Part shown: positions 12,010-23,977 of the stretch, in pieces
Layout of the letters: every line of letters begins with the position of its first letter
Position numbering within the stretch: the stretch's first letter is position 1
The notes under the pieces: generated by a model
What the model saw: only the letters and a program-made list of their open reading frames with translations
Database searches by the model: none
What the model was told of the DNA's origin: nothing
Translations under genes and position numbers: made by a program
Assembly (NCBI RefSeq): GCF_000002425.4
Contig: NC_037254.1
Location: 19,338,880-19,402,879, forward strand
Source of the DNA: Physcomitrium patens
Taxonomy: Eukaryota > Streptophyta > Bryopsida > Funariales > Funariaceae
Reading direction: 5' to 3'
DNA length: 64,000 bases

Positions 12010-12580
12010 CTTAGAAAAAAAGATGTAAAGATGTATTTAATTTTTTTATATTTAACGAATCAAAGATGTAAAGTTACCTAATATTTTTGGTAATAATTTC
12101 AAATTTTAGTACATCTATATATCCAATGTAGTCAAAGATATAAAGTAGTCCAATTCTTTTGGCAATAGTCTTAAGATTTTGTAATCTATTATACTCAAAT
12201 TTGTGAAAAATATAAATTTGGGTAATTCTTTTGGAAATAACATTAAGCCTAAAAAATCTCTTATATAAAATATAATTAAAGATATGAGTTTGTTCAATTC
12301 TTTTGGTAATGATGTGAAGCTTGAATATCCTCCCATATCCAATGTAATGAAAGATGTGAGGTTGCATCATTCTTTTGGCAATAATGTTAAGATTGAATAC
12401 TTTATTATATTCAATGAAGTCAAAGAAATAAGATTTTTTATGGATTTGAATAATAATTATAAATTTAAGTATATTTTTAAATTTAGCTTTATTAATAAAA
12501 TTATAAATTTTATTTTTTAAGGTAGCTTAATTATATTAAAAAGTCCTTCTAAATTTAATTTCAATAGTGTTGGAATATCA
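12010..12580 (-). pseudogene. LRR region of the receptor pseudogene
   Basis: The minus strand holds at least five repeats of 72 bases (24 residues) between about 12070 and 12430, each built on LPKELxxLxSLTTLDI (visible at 12115-12342 with the Leu pattern intact). Less regular LRRs precede it (PTLLKLNLEGLFNIIKL near 12545-12580). This pattern is typical of plant NBS-LRR receptors, and many moss LRR proteins use LPNELGNLTSLTTL units. The unit length is constant but the reading frame shifts between units. Confidence 0.82.
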
Positions 12581-13149
12581 AAAAATTAATCTAAATAAAT
12601 AAATAAATATATATATATAATTCTTTAATTCTAAAACATTTAATTTTTTGAATTTTTTCTAAAAACCTCTTTTATTTCATAGATAAGATATTTTTTTGAT
12701 AATTCTATATTATGTAATTTTAAAAACTCAAAATTTAGTGATTGTCATTTTAAATTCATAGAATATTCTACTAACATAATAAATCTAGTCAATTTATATA
12801 TAAAATTCTTTGATAAAACTCTACTACGATCAAAGCATAATTTTTAAAGACTTAAAGAAAAACCATCTAATTTTAGTAATCATATTATTATTTTAATTAT
12901 TTTAAGATAATTCTTTTAATTGCACAAGAATAAAATCCAAATGTAAATATGTCAAAATTATCACACTTCTATTCTAAACATTATATATGAAAATTTTACA
13001 ATAATTTTAAATAAAAATTAACTTTTTTATTAAAATATATTTAAAAATATATAAAAATATATATTATAATATAAAAATACCATATCTCTAATATCTATAT
13101 AATAATTTATGTTTTTTATAAAAAAATCATATATTTTATTTTAATAAGA
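12581..13149 (-). pseudogene. Decayed segment between NB-ARC and LRR
   Basis: Lies between the MHD region and the regular LRRs on the minus strand. It is AT-rich with many stops; I can pick out only scattered Leu/Ile-rich stretches that could be first LRRs. No other feature is seen. Confidence 0.45.
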
Positions 13150-13790
13150 ATTAAAAACATATCTTATTTGTAAATCCTTTTGATGGTTGTATATTCATAT
13201 TCCTTATTCTTGTGCTCTTATATTCCAAATTACTTTTCACAATCATTTGATCTATAGCTTATAATTAATCATGCATTCTTATATTTCTACCTTTATTTAT
13301 TCTTACCATTGATTGATAAATAAATGTATTCAATGTAATTTTTATAATTTCTTTTAAAATATTATCTTCATTCTTAGTCCATATTTGTAATGTTTAGTCT
13401 TTTAATATGCCTTAAATATATTCATTATTATCAAATAAATAATATTTATCTAAAAATATGTTCTTTTCTTTATCTTAAAATTTTTTAAAGCTTATTCTCA
13501 ATAAATTCCATACCTTTTGGTTACTATTCTTTTAAAATCTATCCAAATCTCTTTTTCTCTACAACCTTCCTAAAGCTTCTTATTAACATCTCAACCTCTT
13601 TTAATTTTATAAAAAAAAATTATAAGAATTGATGAATTGATATATCCAATGCAATTCCTATAATTCCTATGAATTTAAGACTCAAAAGTAGGCCATTAGA
13701 GGTTTTTATAATTCTATTGTCAACCTCAACAAGATCATTAAGCAATATCTCTTGGTATCTATAAGAAAGAGTAATAAGCAATCTTATAAG
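13150..13790 (-). pseudogene. NB-ARC C-terminal half (GLPL, RNBS-D, MHD)
   Basis: Minus strand, in order: YQEILLNDLVEV then NGLLLSLKFIG, the GLPL motif of the ARC1 subdomain (codons at 13682-13693); the RNBS-D type motif KNIFLDKYYLF at about 13420-13465; and RMHD followed by a stop, the MHD motif of ARC2 (codons 13268-13276). These motifs and their spacing are standard for plant NB-ARC switches, where MHD controls ADP/ATP state. Stops and at least three frame changes interrupt it. Confidence 0.82.
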
Positions 13791-14141
13791 TCACATAATT
13801 AATTTACTAGTTTTTTTTAATACAAAAAAGATACTTAAATTACTTTAAGTCACTATTTAAATATTTAGTGTAGAAGTTTTGAGATATATTTAAAAAATAA
13901 TAATAATAATAATAATAGAAAAAATAAAATAGAGTGTTAGTTGCAAGAATGGATTTCTTGTAGAGTTGTTCTTCAGAAGGAATTTTAAACTACATATCCT
14001 CTCTTTAGATTAACTACAAGAAAATTAGAATTTTTAATAAAAGTCTTATCTCAATTGAATGTTTAATGGAGCTAAAATTTAAATAGAATATTTGATCCAA
14101 AACAACCCAAAAAGAATTAAGTTAAATAATATTAAATAAAT

Positions 14142-14179
<38 letters not shown>

Positions 14180-16384
14180 TTAAAGGACTAGAAGAAGAAT
14201 ATAAAAGAGAAAAGTAGAAAGAAAGAAGAAGAAAAGAAAGAAAAGAGAAAATGAAACAAAAATGAAATAAAAAAGGCCGAAATAAAGTAAAAGGTGGATG
14301 GGGGCGAGAACCTGCCCCCAGATTTTGACATTTATTCTTCTCTCGTGTGAACTATGACTTCGAGGATTCGCATTGGATCAGGTTGGGTCAGTGTAGCGAG
14401 GAGGCCAGGGTGCAAGGCGACGGCGGTCCTCCACCAGTGGACTGTGCAAGTTTTGCACGGTGTTGCAGCTAGTTTCTAATTGGCGTCGACTATCATTTAG
14501 CGACGTTGACAATACTTGAGATTTTTTGCTCTAGTGTCGAAGTGCCAAGGCTTCCATTTTGGTGTCGATGAGGCGACAATTGTTTATTTTATTGTGATTT
14601 GTGTATTAACAGTGGTGCTACAACGCAATTCGATTCCCTAGCCGGCAACTAGAGCGATCTCAGATTGTTCTTAGGGAGCTGCAGATTTATATTTTTTTAA
14701 ATTCTTGTTGCATGGTGCATATGCTGCGAGGAACGTGGTGAATAGATTTGTAGGAGTAACGTGCAGTTGGACTTCGGAGGGAGTGCAACACTTCTTGATT
14801 CTTTCCGAGCTGGTTCCAAAAATTCGTGTTGTTCATCGAAGTGCTGCAGTTGGAACAACGCCGAGGCATGGACTGTGTTACGGTTGTAGGTTGTGTGCGA
14901 CGAATTGGTAGACTCGCTTTGATTGGAGCAAAGATTAGTGGTTCTGGTGAAAGCCTCTACAGCCAAAGCATTGATCGAGTAAACTTGGTAGGCATCAAAG
15001 AATTTGCAATTAAAGGCGTGCCTTGTTACTAGCGTGCTATGGGCCAAAGACCAACAAAACTCTGGTTGTTGTTCTATTCCTTAAGTGTTATTAATTAATT
15101 TTTAGAATTTCCAATGCCATTATGCTCATTGCTGGAAGCAGTGAGCGATCGGTACAGGGGTGAAGTAAACCAACCAAGGCCTAAATGCTTAGCTTAGTCG
15201 ATTGTCTCCCTTCCTCATTGTTGGTATCTTGTATGTGAAGCAGTGGCGAGAATCTAGAGTCTAGACATTCATCGATCTCATCTTTTGAATGAGAAGTTCC
15301 TCGTAGGAATGCAGTGAATCCTACTCGTCAGTTGCTCATGTCAAGGAATTAGTTAGATTTTGTGTGCCCTCGCTAACAAAAAGACTTTTAGGGTTAGAGA
15401 TCACCTGGTTCCCGTCAAATATTTAGGATAGCTGTAGAATTAGTCAATGGTCATCGTTGACACTTGCATTGTGGTAAAAGGCGGCCAAGTTCCAATCCAC
15501 GCTGCTTTAGAGACAGCGTGAGGATTGATCGCCATCTCTCCAATTACAAGGACTCGAAACAGGGTGGTTGAATGGGAAGTCTACAGACTAAGATATACTT
15601 CTACACATAAGACAACAAATTATTGCTGTATCAAAGGATTGGACTGCAACCATCGACAGGAGTGTTCCTTGTGGGGAACTGGAATTATTGCTCATAAACC
15701 TTCGAGGTCCATCAGTTTTTGGAAAGACTCACAAGGTGAAAGCAACCTACTTGGATGGAGTTAGGAGCTAAATGAACCTAGGTTAGAATTGAACTAGGTT
15801 AGGTTGAAGTTTGACGAAAATATAATTGGATGAATTTTAATCACGGATGAAATTTTGAAATAGATGATAATTTTTAGATGAAGGTTGGTTGAAATTGGAT
15901 GAATTTTTATTCGTAGATGAAAAAAATTATTGGATGAATTTTGAATTTTAGGTGATAATTAATACTAGATAAAAATTAGAATTTAAAATTTTAAAAAAAC
16001 TAATAGACTTAAATTAAATCATATAAAAATTTGTCCTTTAAGTATGAGTTTTTGTTGAGTTAATTGAATGCGTTGTGTTATTTAAGTGATTGTGTTATTT
16101 AAGGAATTGTATTGTTATTGTTGTGGAGGTTGAAGGTGAATTTAATTGATAGAGAATTGAAAAGTTAAACAAAATAAGAAACAACTTAATCAATTAAATT
16201 ATAAGCTAATTAATATTAATAAATTAGAATAGATTATCTATTAGAAGGATTTATATTCATCATAATTGGGATTTTTTTTAAAAAAATTTGAATACTTCAT
16301 CAAACAATAATAGAAACTTGTTAGAAAATTTATATAATTAAATTATTGTGAATTAGAATAGACTCTCAACTAGTAGGGGTTTAT
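13791..16384. other. Unidentified DNA interrupting the NB-ARC
   Basis: In a working gene the RNBS-B/C part (16385) and the GLPL part (13790) should be about 20-30 residues apart, yet 2.6 kb separates them. Contents: an AT-rich stretch with an AT microsatellite (about 14140-14175) and AG-rich runs, a GC-richer block (14270-15780), then repeats of a TTGGATGAATTTT-like unit (15825-15950). It may be a solo LTR or an insertion that carried gene fragments. Both boundaries share ACTAGTT in inverted orientation (13810, 16371), which is too short to prove ends. I do not recognise any protein. Confidence 0.5.
14270..15780. other. GC-richer block of unknown origin
   Basis: Base composition jumps from AT-rich to roughly half GC with many CpG, starting at a hairpin-like GGGGGCGAGAACCTGCCCCC (14299-14318) after a purine-rich run. 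ORFs on both strands (14697-15047 minus, 14826-15032 plus, 15525-15764 plus) match nothing I recognise and overlap each other, so I do not call genes. Retained CpG suggests a younger insertion than its surroundings or an unmethylated history. Confidence 0.5.
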
Positions 16385-16773
16385 TTCACTTTACAAACCT
16401 CATACTTATTTCTTTATCAATTTCTTCAATATTTATCTTATAAAATCTTATAGTAAAATATTCTATTTATTTCTAATTTTAAGTTGTTACAATTAGTGTA
16501 TTGTCATTGCTAGCAAACAATACATCTATGGTCATAATGTCTTTGATTTGGCTTTGGTTCTTTATATCATTAAGGACTAAAATAATTTTATTCTTTATCA
16601 AAAATAAAATTAGTTCAAACAACTCCTTGCATATTCACTAAATTTTTATATATAAGTCTTACTAACATCTTATTTTGAATATTGTGGTTGTATAAATTGA
16701 TAAATCTTCTCTTTCCATAAATCAAAATGTAGCATTTTAGCGACATTATTTTCTATTGGATTTTTTTTTTCAA
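16385..16773 (-). pseudogene. NB-ARC N-terminal half (P-loop, kinase-2, RNBS-B)
   Basis: Minus strand, directly after the kinase once C is removed. A candidate P-loop reads DVSKT at 16655-16669; it would be GVGKT with two Gly codons hit by G-to-A changes. Kinase-2 reads IILVLNDI (codons about 16562-16585; canonical LVLDD, second-last Asp changed to Asn). RNBS-B reads NDNTLIVTT (16487-16513), canonical GSxIIVTTR. It then continues FYKINIEEIDKEISM to about 16400. P-loop to kinase-2 is shorter than usual, so some residues are probably lost. Confidence 0.78.
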
Positions 16774-16778
16774 CTTCA
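16774..16778. other. Target-site duplication CTTCA, left copy (element C)
   Basis: CTTCA adjoins the outer end of C's left LTR and is repeated exactly at 49022-49026 outside C's right LTR. LTR elements usually duplicate 5 bases, so this pairs the two LTRs. Confidence 0.8.
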
Positions 16779-17317
16779 TGTTAATGACAAGAACTCAATG
16801 AAAGCAAATAAACAAGTGAGACTTTTTCAAATAAATAAAAATATAGAAGTATGTATATTAAAAAGAAAATTAAAATGGCTATTGCAAAAAGATAAGGAAA
16901 ATAGAGACTCTTGAAACTAGACTAGAAACAAGAAAGGAGTTGACAAGAGTGAAGATGGTTTCACTCTTGCCTCTATATATACTATCTACTAAGGATCTAT
17001 GTGGCAACATTCTATAGGATCTCCAAAAATTTATTGACTTTGTCTGACATGTAACTTGACTTGTAAGGTAAGTTTTCTATATAGGTACCACATAATTAGC
17101 TTATTATACAAGCTACCAATACATGTAGTACATGGGTAGCTTCTTGACCAAATTTCTAACCTACCAATCAACTACAAATATATATAAAGTCAAAACAATG
17201 CCTAAGAAGCATCTAAAAAGCTTTTTTAGAGGATATTATGAAATTAATCTATCTTTATCTAATTCTATTTATTCAAATTACCTAAACAAGAATTACAATA
17301 GATATATATCCATGATA
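16779..17317 (-). repeat. 3' LTR of chromovirus C
   Basis: On the minus strand it runs TATCATGG to TCATTAACA, 539 bases. It aligns with 48498-49021. On the plus strand the purine tract of the element appears as TTACTCCCCTTTCT at 17318-17331. Confidence 0.85.
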
Positions 17318-18119
17318 TTACTCCCCTTTCTAGAGGCAAGTTCCACTAGGAATAGTGATCATATGTTGAAGAAGTCTAAGATGCGGCAAATTGTATTTGC
17401 TATGTACTTTGATCTTTGTTTACTTCAAAGATAATTGATAGGTCCTCTCAACCATTGGTAATATCTCATTTCAGGGTAGAAAGATTACTTTGTGATTTAA
17501 TTATTGTCAAAACCTTTATAACTTCCTTCAAATAAAATATTTATAATACCATTAAGAGTAATGCCTACCCTCAATAAAATCATCAAATATCAAGAGTCTT
17601 TTCTTAAGTTGTGATATCAAACGCATTGTATCTTGCCATGTATTTGAAGAAGAACATGTCATTCTAGAAGGTCTTTATCCCTATTATGTCGTCTTAAAGG
17701 TTGCAATAATTGCAATATTTCATCTAATAAGTCAGCAAATGATGGCTCTTGAGTTGAATCCGTTGGCTATTGCTTTTCCATAATTATACAAAAACTACAA
17801 TCATAGATAGAAGGTAGAATGTAATCTTTTTTGAATTATATTTCTTTTACAACAAAGATTTGCTATTTTTTATCTTGGTTTTGATGGATGTTAATGATAA
17901 AAAGCTTTAACCTTCTTTGCTATATTTGTAAGATTTTTTTTTGGCTTCCATGTATATTTATTAATATCATATCTATATAAATGAAAAAAATATTTTAACT
18001 TATTTCGGCACCACCTTAAGTTTAGAACTTCTTTTACTTCAAATTCTTCATTATTGTCTACTTCTAAAGGAGGAGGTGGAACTTGTCTTCTTCTTGGTAT
18101 ATTTACAGTCTTGTATGGT
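17318..18119 (-). pseudogene. Chromodomain end and 3' region of C
   Basis: The reverse complement of about 18119-17900 reads YKTVNIPRRRQVPP, then EFEVKEVLNL, then a chromodomain with YDINKYTWKP and a terminal VKAFYH. Chromodomains guide integration to marked chromatin. The rest is the 3' untranslated region shared with B and D. The fragment starts exactly where B inserted, in the LEPY linker. Confidence 0.8.
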
Positions 18120-18659
18120 TGTCATGGACATACATAGATATTCTAGTAAATATTTATATGATTAGATAAGAATAGATAAAAGTAAATAAAAATAGGTTAA
18201 TTTTATAAGACATTTTAGAGAAGCTTCTTAAAAGCTTCATACACATTACTTGACTTTACATATGTTTGTAACAGATTGGTAGATTAGAAACTTGGTCAAC
18301 AAATTAACCATGTGCTGGTAGCTTATAGAACAAGCTAACTATATGGTGTACATATAGAAAACTTATCTTGTAAATTAAGATATGTGTCTTGCAAAGTCAA
18401 CACATTTTGGAGGTCTTATAGGACATTACCATATAGCTCCTAGTTAAGAGTATATATAGAGGCAAGATTGAAGTCTTCTTCACTCTTGTCAATGTCTTTT
18501 TAGTCCTTAGTCTTGTTTCAAGACTTTCTAGACTTCTTGTTTTTGATAATAACCATTCTAGTTTAATATTACATCACTTTTTGAATTACTTTTTAGTTCT
18601 CTTCAGTAATACAAGAGTGTATTGAAGATTTTTTTCCTTCGAGATTCATGTCCTTGATA
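18120..18659 (+). repeat. 5' LTR of chromovirus B
   Basis: 540 bases, TGTCATGGACATAC to CTTGATA. Pairs with 23978-24517, which is also 540 bases. I could not make out a convincing primer site directly after it. Confidence 0.88.
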
Positions 18660-18899
18660 GTTTAATAAGAGTATTAATATACTATTTTTGTCTTATTTAA
18701 GAAGTGAGTGGATTACTTCACTTCTATTGTTGTATTTTGAAGATTATGGACTATCTATCTTTAAACAAAAAATCTTATTTTCTAATACTGATCTTTTCTT
18801 TAAAGAGAATGGAATACTTTTCTTTATAGAAATTTTTATTAGAAGTTATAGATTACTTTTCTCTAATTTAATTTTTTAAATTTATTTGAGTTATTTATA

Positions 18900-19960
18900 G
18901 AAAAAAAGATTATAGATTCTACTCTTAATAGGAGTGAGAATAGATTTGCAACTATTATAGATCTTCATGAGCTTGTCAACACTCTTAGAGTAAAAAGCTC
19001 ATGTATTTCGAATGTGAATCATGGAAGTACCATGCCTACACTTATGAAAGAAGTTTAGAATATGTGGCAAGATATTGTATAGTTAAAAGAAGCAAGTAAG
19101 TCGACTTCACAACCAAATCCACGAATTTTTTTTCTATAAGTATGACGAGGACAAGGATTAGTATGCCTGAGAAGTTTGATGGAACAAGATAAAAATTTTG
19201 AGGATTTTTGTAATAAGTCAAGTCCTATCTAAGATTGCATCCTTTCTAATATCTCAATGAATTCACTCAAGTTAGATTTATAGGTGCACTTCTATCAAGA
19301 AGTATTCTCTCTTAGTTTCCACATTTAATAGAAGAAGATTTGCGACTTTTTTATGAGTTGAATTCATTCTTAGAAGTATTTATGGCTACATTTGGAGAAA
19401 GTGATTGCAAAAGAGTAGCAGAGACCAAGCTCTTATGTTTATGATAAAGATCATAATGAGCTACCATACATGCTATTGAATTCCAAAATCTCACTTGCAA
19501 CATGGATTGAAATGACAAAGCTTTTATCAATCAATTTCTATATGGTTTGAAGGATAATATCAAATATTTCTTAATAATAATGCCAAAATCTTAAGAATAA
19601 TTTATTCCTCAAGCCATTGCATATAACAATCAATTATTTGAAAGATATCAAGAACAAAGATATGACTGGAGAAGAACAAATCAAATAATGACACCAGCTC
19701 CTAAGTTTTCAGAAACTTATTTATCAAAGCCAAAATCAATGCAAATTGATACAATACATTTTAAATCCTTCAAAAAGGAGGAAAAGAGTCGATGATGTTA
19801 ATAGGATTTATACTTATATTATAGAGAAGCTAAATATACTGCTCAACATTGTTTAAAGAAACAATGCAATTACAAAATGAGAAACGATTATCAAAGAAGA
19901 CAATGTATTAGAAAATATATTGCTCCAACTATAATAGGGATTGTGCAACTAGAATCATAT
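18900..19960 (+). pseudogene. gag of chromovirus B
   Basis: Reads MPEKFDGTR at about 19165, the usual start of the Ty3 capsid region, followed by blocks for QVKSYLRLHP, FTQVRFIGALLS (19258-19300) and the WNDKAFINQF capsid end (about 19515-19540). A degraded zinc knuckle with YREAKYTAQHC lies at about 19820-19857. Several frames and stops. Encodes the particle protein in working copies. Confidence 0.7.
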
Positions 19961-20029
19961 ACAATATCTAATAAAGGTCTTATTTTCTTCTATGATGCCT
20001 CACCTTATTTTACAATAGAAGTTTGTTTA

Positions 20030-20362
20030 GGATCAAAAAAATCACAAAGTCTTAGTCTTATTGGATTCAAGAGCCTCAGTTTGTTTTATAGATGAAGACT
20101 TTGTTAAAAAACAAGATATATCCTTAGTTAAGAAAATCAAACATGTGTATGTAGAAATAATAGATGGATGTTTATTGTCTTTTGCAGATGTTACATATGA
20201 AATTATTCTTGTAGTAACTAGTGATCATAATAATTTAGTAATATTTAATGTGATTAAATATCCTTCTAATCTAATTATTTTAGGATTATCATGGTTAAAA
20301 AGATATAATCCTCAAATAGACTGGATTTCTTACAATCTTGATTTCTCCCATAATTTAGCCTA
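20030..20362 (+). pseudogene. Protease of chromovirus B
   Basis: LDSRASVCFID from about 20059 is the D-S/T-G/A type active site, and IILGLSWLKRYNPQIDW near 20275-20325 is the second conserved block, typical of chromovirus proteases. The open frame of 100 codons 20061-20363 is the best-preserved part of this element. Confidence 0.8.
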
Positions 20363-20524
20363 AGGTCCTACTAGGCAAGTAGAAATCCATAAGTCTAGTA
20401 TATCCAAATCATTACTGGTAGGTGCAAAAGCTTTCATGCATGCTGCAAATGAAGGGCTATCTTTTGTTATATATTCCATGTCCATTAGTATTAGTGAAAG
20501 GATATCAAGTGGTATTACTAGTCA

Positions 20525-21420
20525 TTATTAAGTTTTTCAAGATGTATTTAAAAAAAAGAATGCAAATATTCTTCTAAAGTATTATCCTTATGATTGTACC
20601 ATCGATCTTCAAGGAGTAACTCAACCACCATTTGGACCAATCTATAGTCTATTATAAAATGAGTTGGTTTCACTTAAAAAGTATATTGATAAAAACTTAG
20701 CTAAGAATTTTATATGCCATTTTAAATCTCTAGTCAATGCTTCTATCTTATTTTGTAAAGAAAAAAAGATGGATCTTTATAAATGTGTATAGATTATCAA
20801 GGATTTAATAAGATCACTATCAAAAATAGGTATCTTCTACCTTTAATTTTATGACTTGTTAATTAGTTAAATCAAACAAAGATCTATACAAAAATAGATC
20901 TATAAGGAGCATATAACCTAGTGTACATAAAAGAAAGAGATGAATGAAAGATTGCTTTCCGAAGTAGATAAGGATATTTTGAATATAATTTCATGCCTTT
21001 TGGACTTACAAATACACCAGCTATTTTTTAACATCTAAAAAATGATGTCTTTTGTGAGTTTCTTGATAATTTTGTCCTCTATTATTTGGATGATATTTTA
21101 ATCTTTTCTAAGAATATAGAAGAGCATAAAATTCATATGTGTTACAAAAATTAAGAAATGTAAGATTATGCACAAAGATGGAAAAGTGTGTATTCCATAC
21201 TACTCAAGTTGAATTTTTGGGATACATCATTTCTAATAATGGCCTGATGATGGATCCAAAAAAAGTCCATACTATCATAAATTAGAAGATTCTAAAAACA
21301 ATAAGAGATGTGTAATTCTTTTTAAGCTTTGCCAATTATTACCAAATCTTTATCAAGAACTTTTTTTAAGTTGTAGCTCCTCCTATACATTTGATTTGTA
21401 AAGACAAACTTGAATAGAAT
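20525..21420 (+). pseudogene. Reverse transcriptase of chromovirus B
   Basis: Blocks in order: YDCTIDLQGVTQPPFGPIY (20590-20645), KKYIDKNLAKNFI (20678-20715), FMPFGLTNTPAIF (20991-21030) and the catalytic YYLDDILIFS with Asp codons at 21089-21094. The thumb/connection block FANYYQIFIKNFF is at about 21328-21370. Stops appear every 30-60 residues. Confidence 0.85.
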
Positions 21421-21850
21421 AAAAAAACCAAAGTATCATTTATTGTTTTAAAGAAAGAATTTATTTTTGTACCAACTTTGTATCTTATCAATTTTTTTAA
21501 GGCATATTTTATGAAAATAGATGCATCAAACTTTGCCTTGGGTGCAATATTATCATAGATGAGAATAGATGACAATCTCCATTTAATAGCTTTTTATTCT
21601 AGAAAATTTTTAACAGTTGAGATTAATTAAAAGATCTATGATAAAGAACTTTTTATAATTAAGGATTCATTTCAAGAATGGCATCATTACCTAGAATGCA
21701 CTTCAAGTCCAATCATAGTGTATATAGATTACAAGAACCTCAAATATTTCATGTCAACACGTGTTTTGAATTATCATGAAGCTCGTTGGAGCATATTATT
21801 ATCAAGATTTGATTTCAAGATCACATATCAACCAAAAAAATAATAAGGTT
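21421..21850 (+). pseudogene. RNase H of chromovirus B
   Basis: MKIDASNFALGAIL at about 21510-21552 holds the first catalytic Asp, SRKFLTVEINXK follows, and VYIDYKNLKYF (21718-21752) corresponds to the HTDHKNL block with its conserved Asp. Degenerate but collinear. Confidence 0.75.
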
Positions 21851-21899
21851 TATTAGATACTTTTATTAAATGCTCTTATCTTAGACCAAAATAACGAAA

Positions 21900-23398
21900 T
21901 ATATCTTTTAATCAACAAAGAATAATCTTCTTGAAGCCAGAGTATTTCTAACTTCGAGCAGTGAAATCAACATTGACTGTTGATTCAACCTTTCTCAAAC
22001 AAATTCAATCAAGTATGTCTTCTTATCTTCTTATTTATGATATCAAAAAACTTTTTTTTAAGTCTCATGATATTTCAAAGTTTGAGTTTAAAAAAAACCT
22101 ATTCTATTTCAAAAAATACCTATATATTCTAAAAAAAGAAATATATTTATATATTCTTCAATCACGTCATGACTTTCCAAGAATAAGATATTTTAGATAC
22201 AACAAGACTTTAGAGCTTATATCTAGAGATTTTTGGTGGCTGTAAATGTGGAAGGTGGTAAAAGACTTTGTCCAGTCATATGATGTTTATTCAAGATCAA
22301 AAACTCTTGATCATTGATCCTATGGACTTCTCCAATTATTGCCTATATTTGACCAACTATAGGCTTCTATTTCCATAGATTTTATTACAAATCTTCTAAA
22401 TTCAAGTTCATGTGACTCTATATTTGTAATTATAGATCGATTCACTAAAATAGTATATTTTATACTATTTATAAAATCTATTTTAGGTAAAGAAATAACT
22501 AAGCTTTTTATTGATAATATCTATTACTATTATGGATAGTCAAAGGATATTATATCAGATAAGGAGACTCAATTTATATTAAGATTCTAAAAAATCCTAT
22601 TCAAGATTCTACAAGTGGATATAAAATTCTCTTTGACTTTTTATTTTCAAACTGATGGACAAACGGAACACGTGAATCAAGTTTTTGAATAGTATTTGAA
22701 GTATACCATCAATTATCATCAAGATGATTAGACAACTCTTTTGCCATTGGTAGAATTTGCATACAATAATTTGATACAATCTTCTACACAAAAAACTCTT
22801 TTTTGCCAATTATGATAATCATCTACTACTTAATATTTTTGACTTTTGAAAAGTTAATAATCTTACAGTAAAAGATTTAATAAATTGTTTGTCAAAGATA
22901 CATGCAATAATAAAGAGACAATTAAAGGAAGCTCAAGAATGACAAAAGATCAACTCGGATGCCTATTACAAAGAGCAACCACAATTCAATGTAGATAATA
23001 AGATAAAGTTACTTTGTTACAATATCAAGACTACTCGTCCCTATGATAAGTTGGACTATTATAGACTGGAATTTTTTTCTATTAGTGAATAAATCAATCT
23101 TGTTGCTTATCAATTACATCTGTTGGAGACTATGAAGATCTACCTTGTATTTCATGTATCCTTTCTTGAGCCATATAAGATAGTAAATAACTTGAGAAGA
23201 AAAAAAATGCCACTGCTTCCAATAGAAATAGATAATAATCAAGAGTTTGAGATAGAAGAAGTCTTAGACTCAAGGCAGTATTGAAATAGGTTGGAATATC
23301 TTATTTTTTGGTGTGAATATGATATTAGTGAACATATATGGGAGCCATCAAAGAAACTTATAAATACAGTAAAGACAGTTGAAGCCTTTTATCAATGA
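21900..23398 (+). pseudogene. Integrase and chromodomain of chromovirus B
   Basis: The zinc region includes SRDFWWL (22225-22243). The core has SIDFITNLL near 22374-22400, then SDKETQF (22556-22576), and FQTDGQTEHVNQVFE (about 22646-22690) with the catalytic Glu. The tail reads YLVFHVSFLEPYK (23133-23171) and RLEYLIFWCEYDI (23288-23330), followed by HIWEPSKKL and VEAFYQ, a recognisable chromodomain ending at 23398. Many stops. Confidence 0.85.
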
Positions 23399-23977
23399 TA
23401 TCCATCAAAAGTAAGATAAAAAATAGCAAATCTTTGCTATAAAAAAAATAAGACCAAAGTAAGATAATATACTATTTTCTATTCTTTTTTATAGCTTTTC
23501 TATAGTTAAGGAGATGGAAAAGCAACAACTAGCAGATTCAACTCAAGAGATTTTATTTGTAAACTTATCAGATGAGACATTGCAATTGTCACAACCTTCA
23601 AGTCAATGAAATTATAATGAAGATCTTGAAAAATGACGTGTCCTTCCTCGAATAGATGGTGAGTTACAATAAGTTTAATATCACGACCTTGGAAGAGACT
23701 CTTGATGTTTGGTGATTTTATTAGAAGTAGAAACAAATCCTAATGGTATTCCAAATATTTTATTTGAAGGAAGTTAAAAAGACCTCAACAACAACCAAAT
23801 AACAGGGTAATCTTCTTGCTTAGGTATGAGACACTATCAATGGCTGAGAGGACCTATCAACCATCTTCAAAGAAAATAAAGATCGAAATATGTAAAAAAA
23901 TAAATTCATCATATTTTGGATTTCTTCAACATATGAAGACCACTTCTCATAGAACTTGTTCCTAAAAGGAGAGATAA
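23399..23977 (+). other. 3' untranslated region of chromovirus B
   Basis: Alignable with 10090-10678 in D and, inverted, 17318-17900 in C. A purine-rich AAAAGGAGAGATAA (23964-23977) abuts the LTR and should be the polypurine tract. ORFs here are not genes. Confidence 0.7.

Noticed and set aside
12074-12370. 98-codon minus-strand ORF and 12284-12520 plus-strand ORF as genes
   Set aside because: The minus-strand ORF is one frame of a decayed LRR array in which 12115-12342 has the LRR pattern; the plus-strand ORF is its shadow.
14697-15047. 116-codon minus-strand ORF and overlapping plus-strand ORFs in the GC-rich block
   Set aside because: No recognisable domain on either strand; GC-rich DNA has fewer stops by chance and the ORFs overlap each other.
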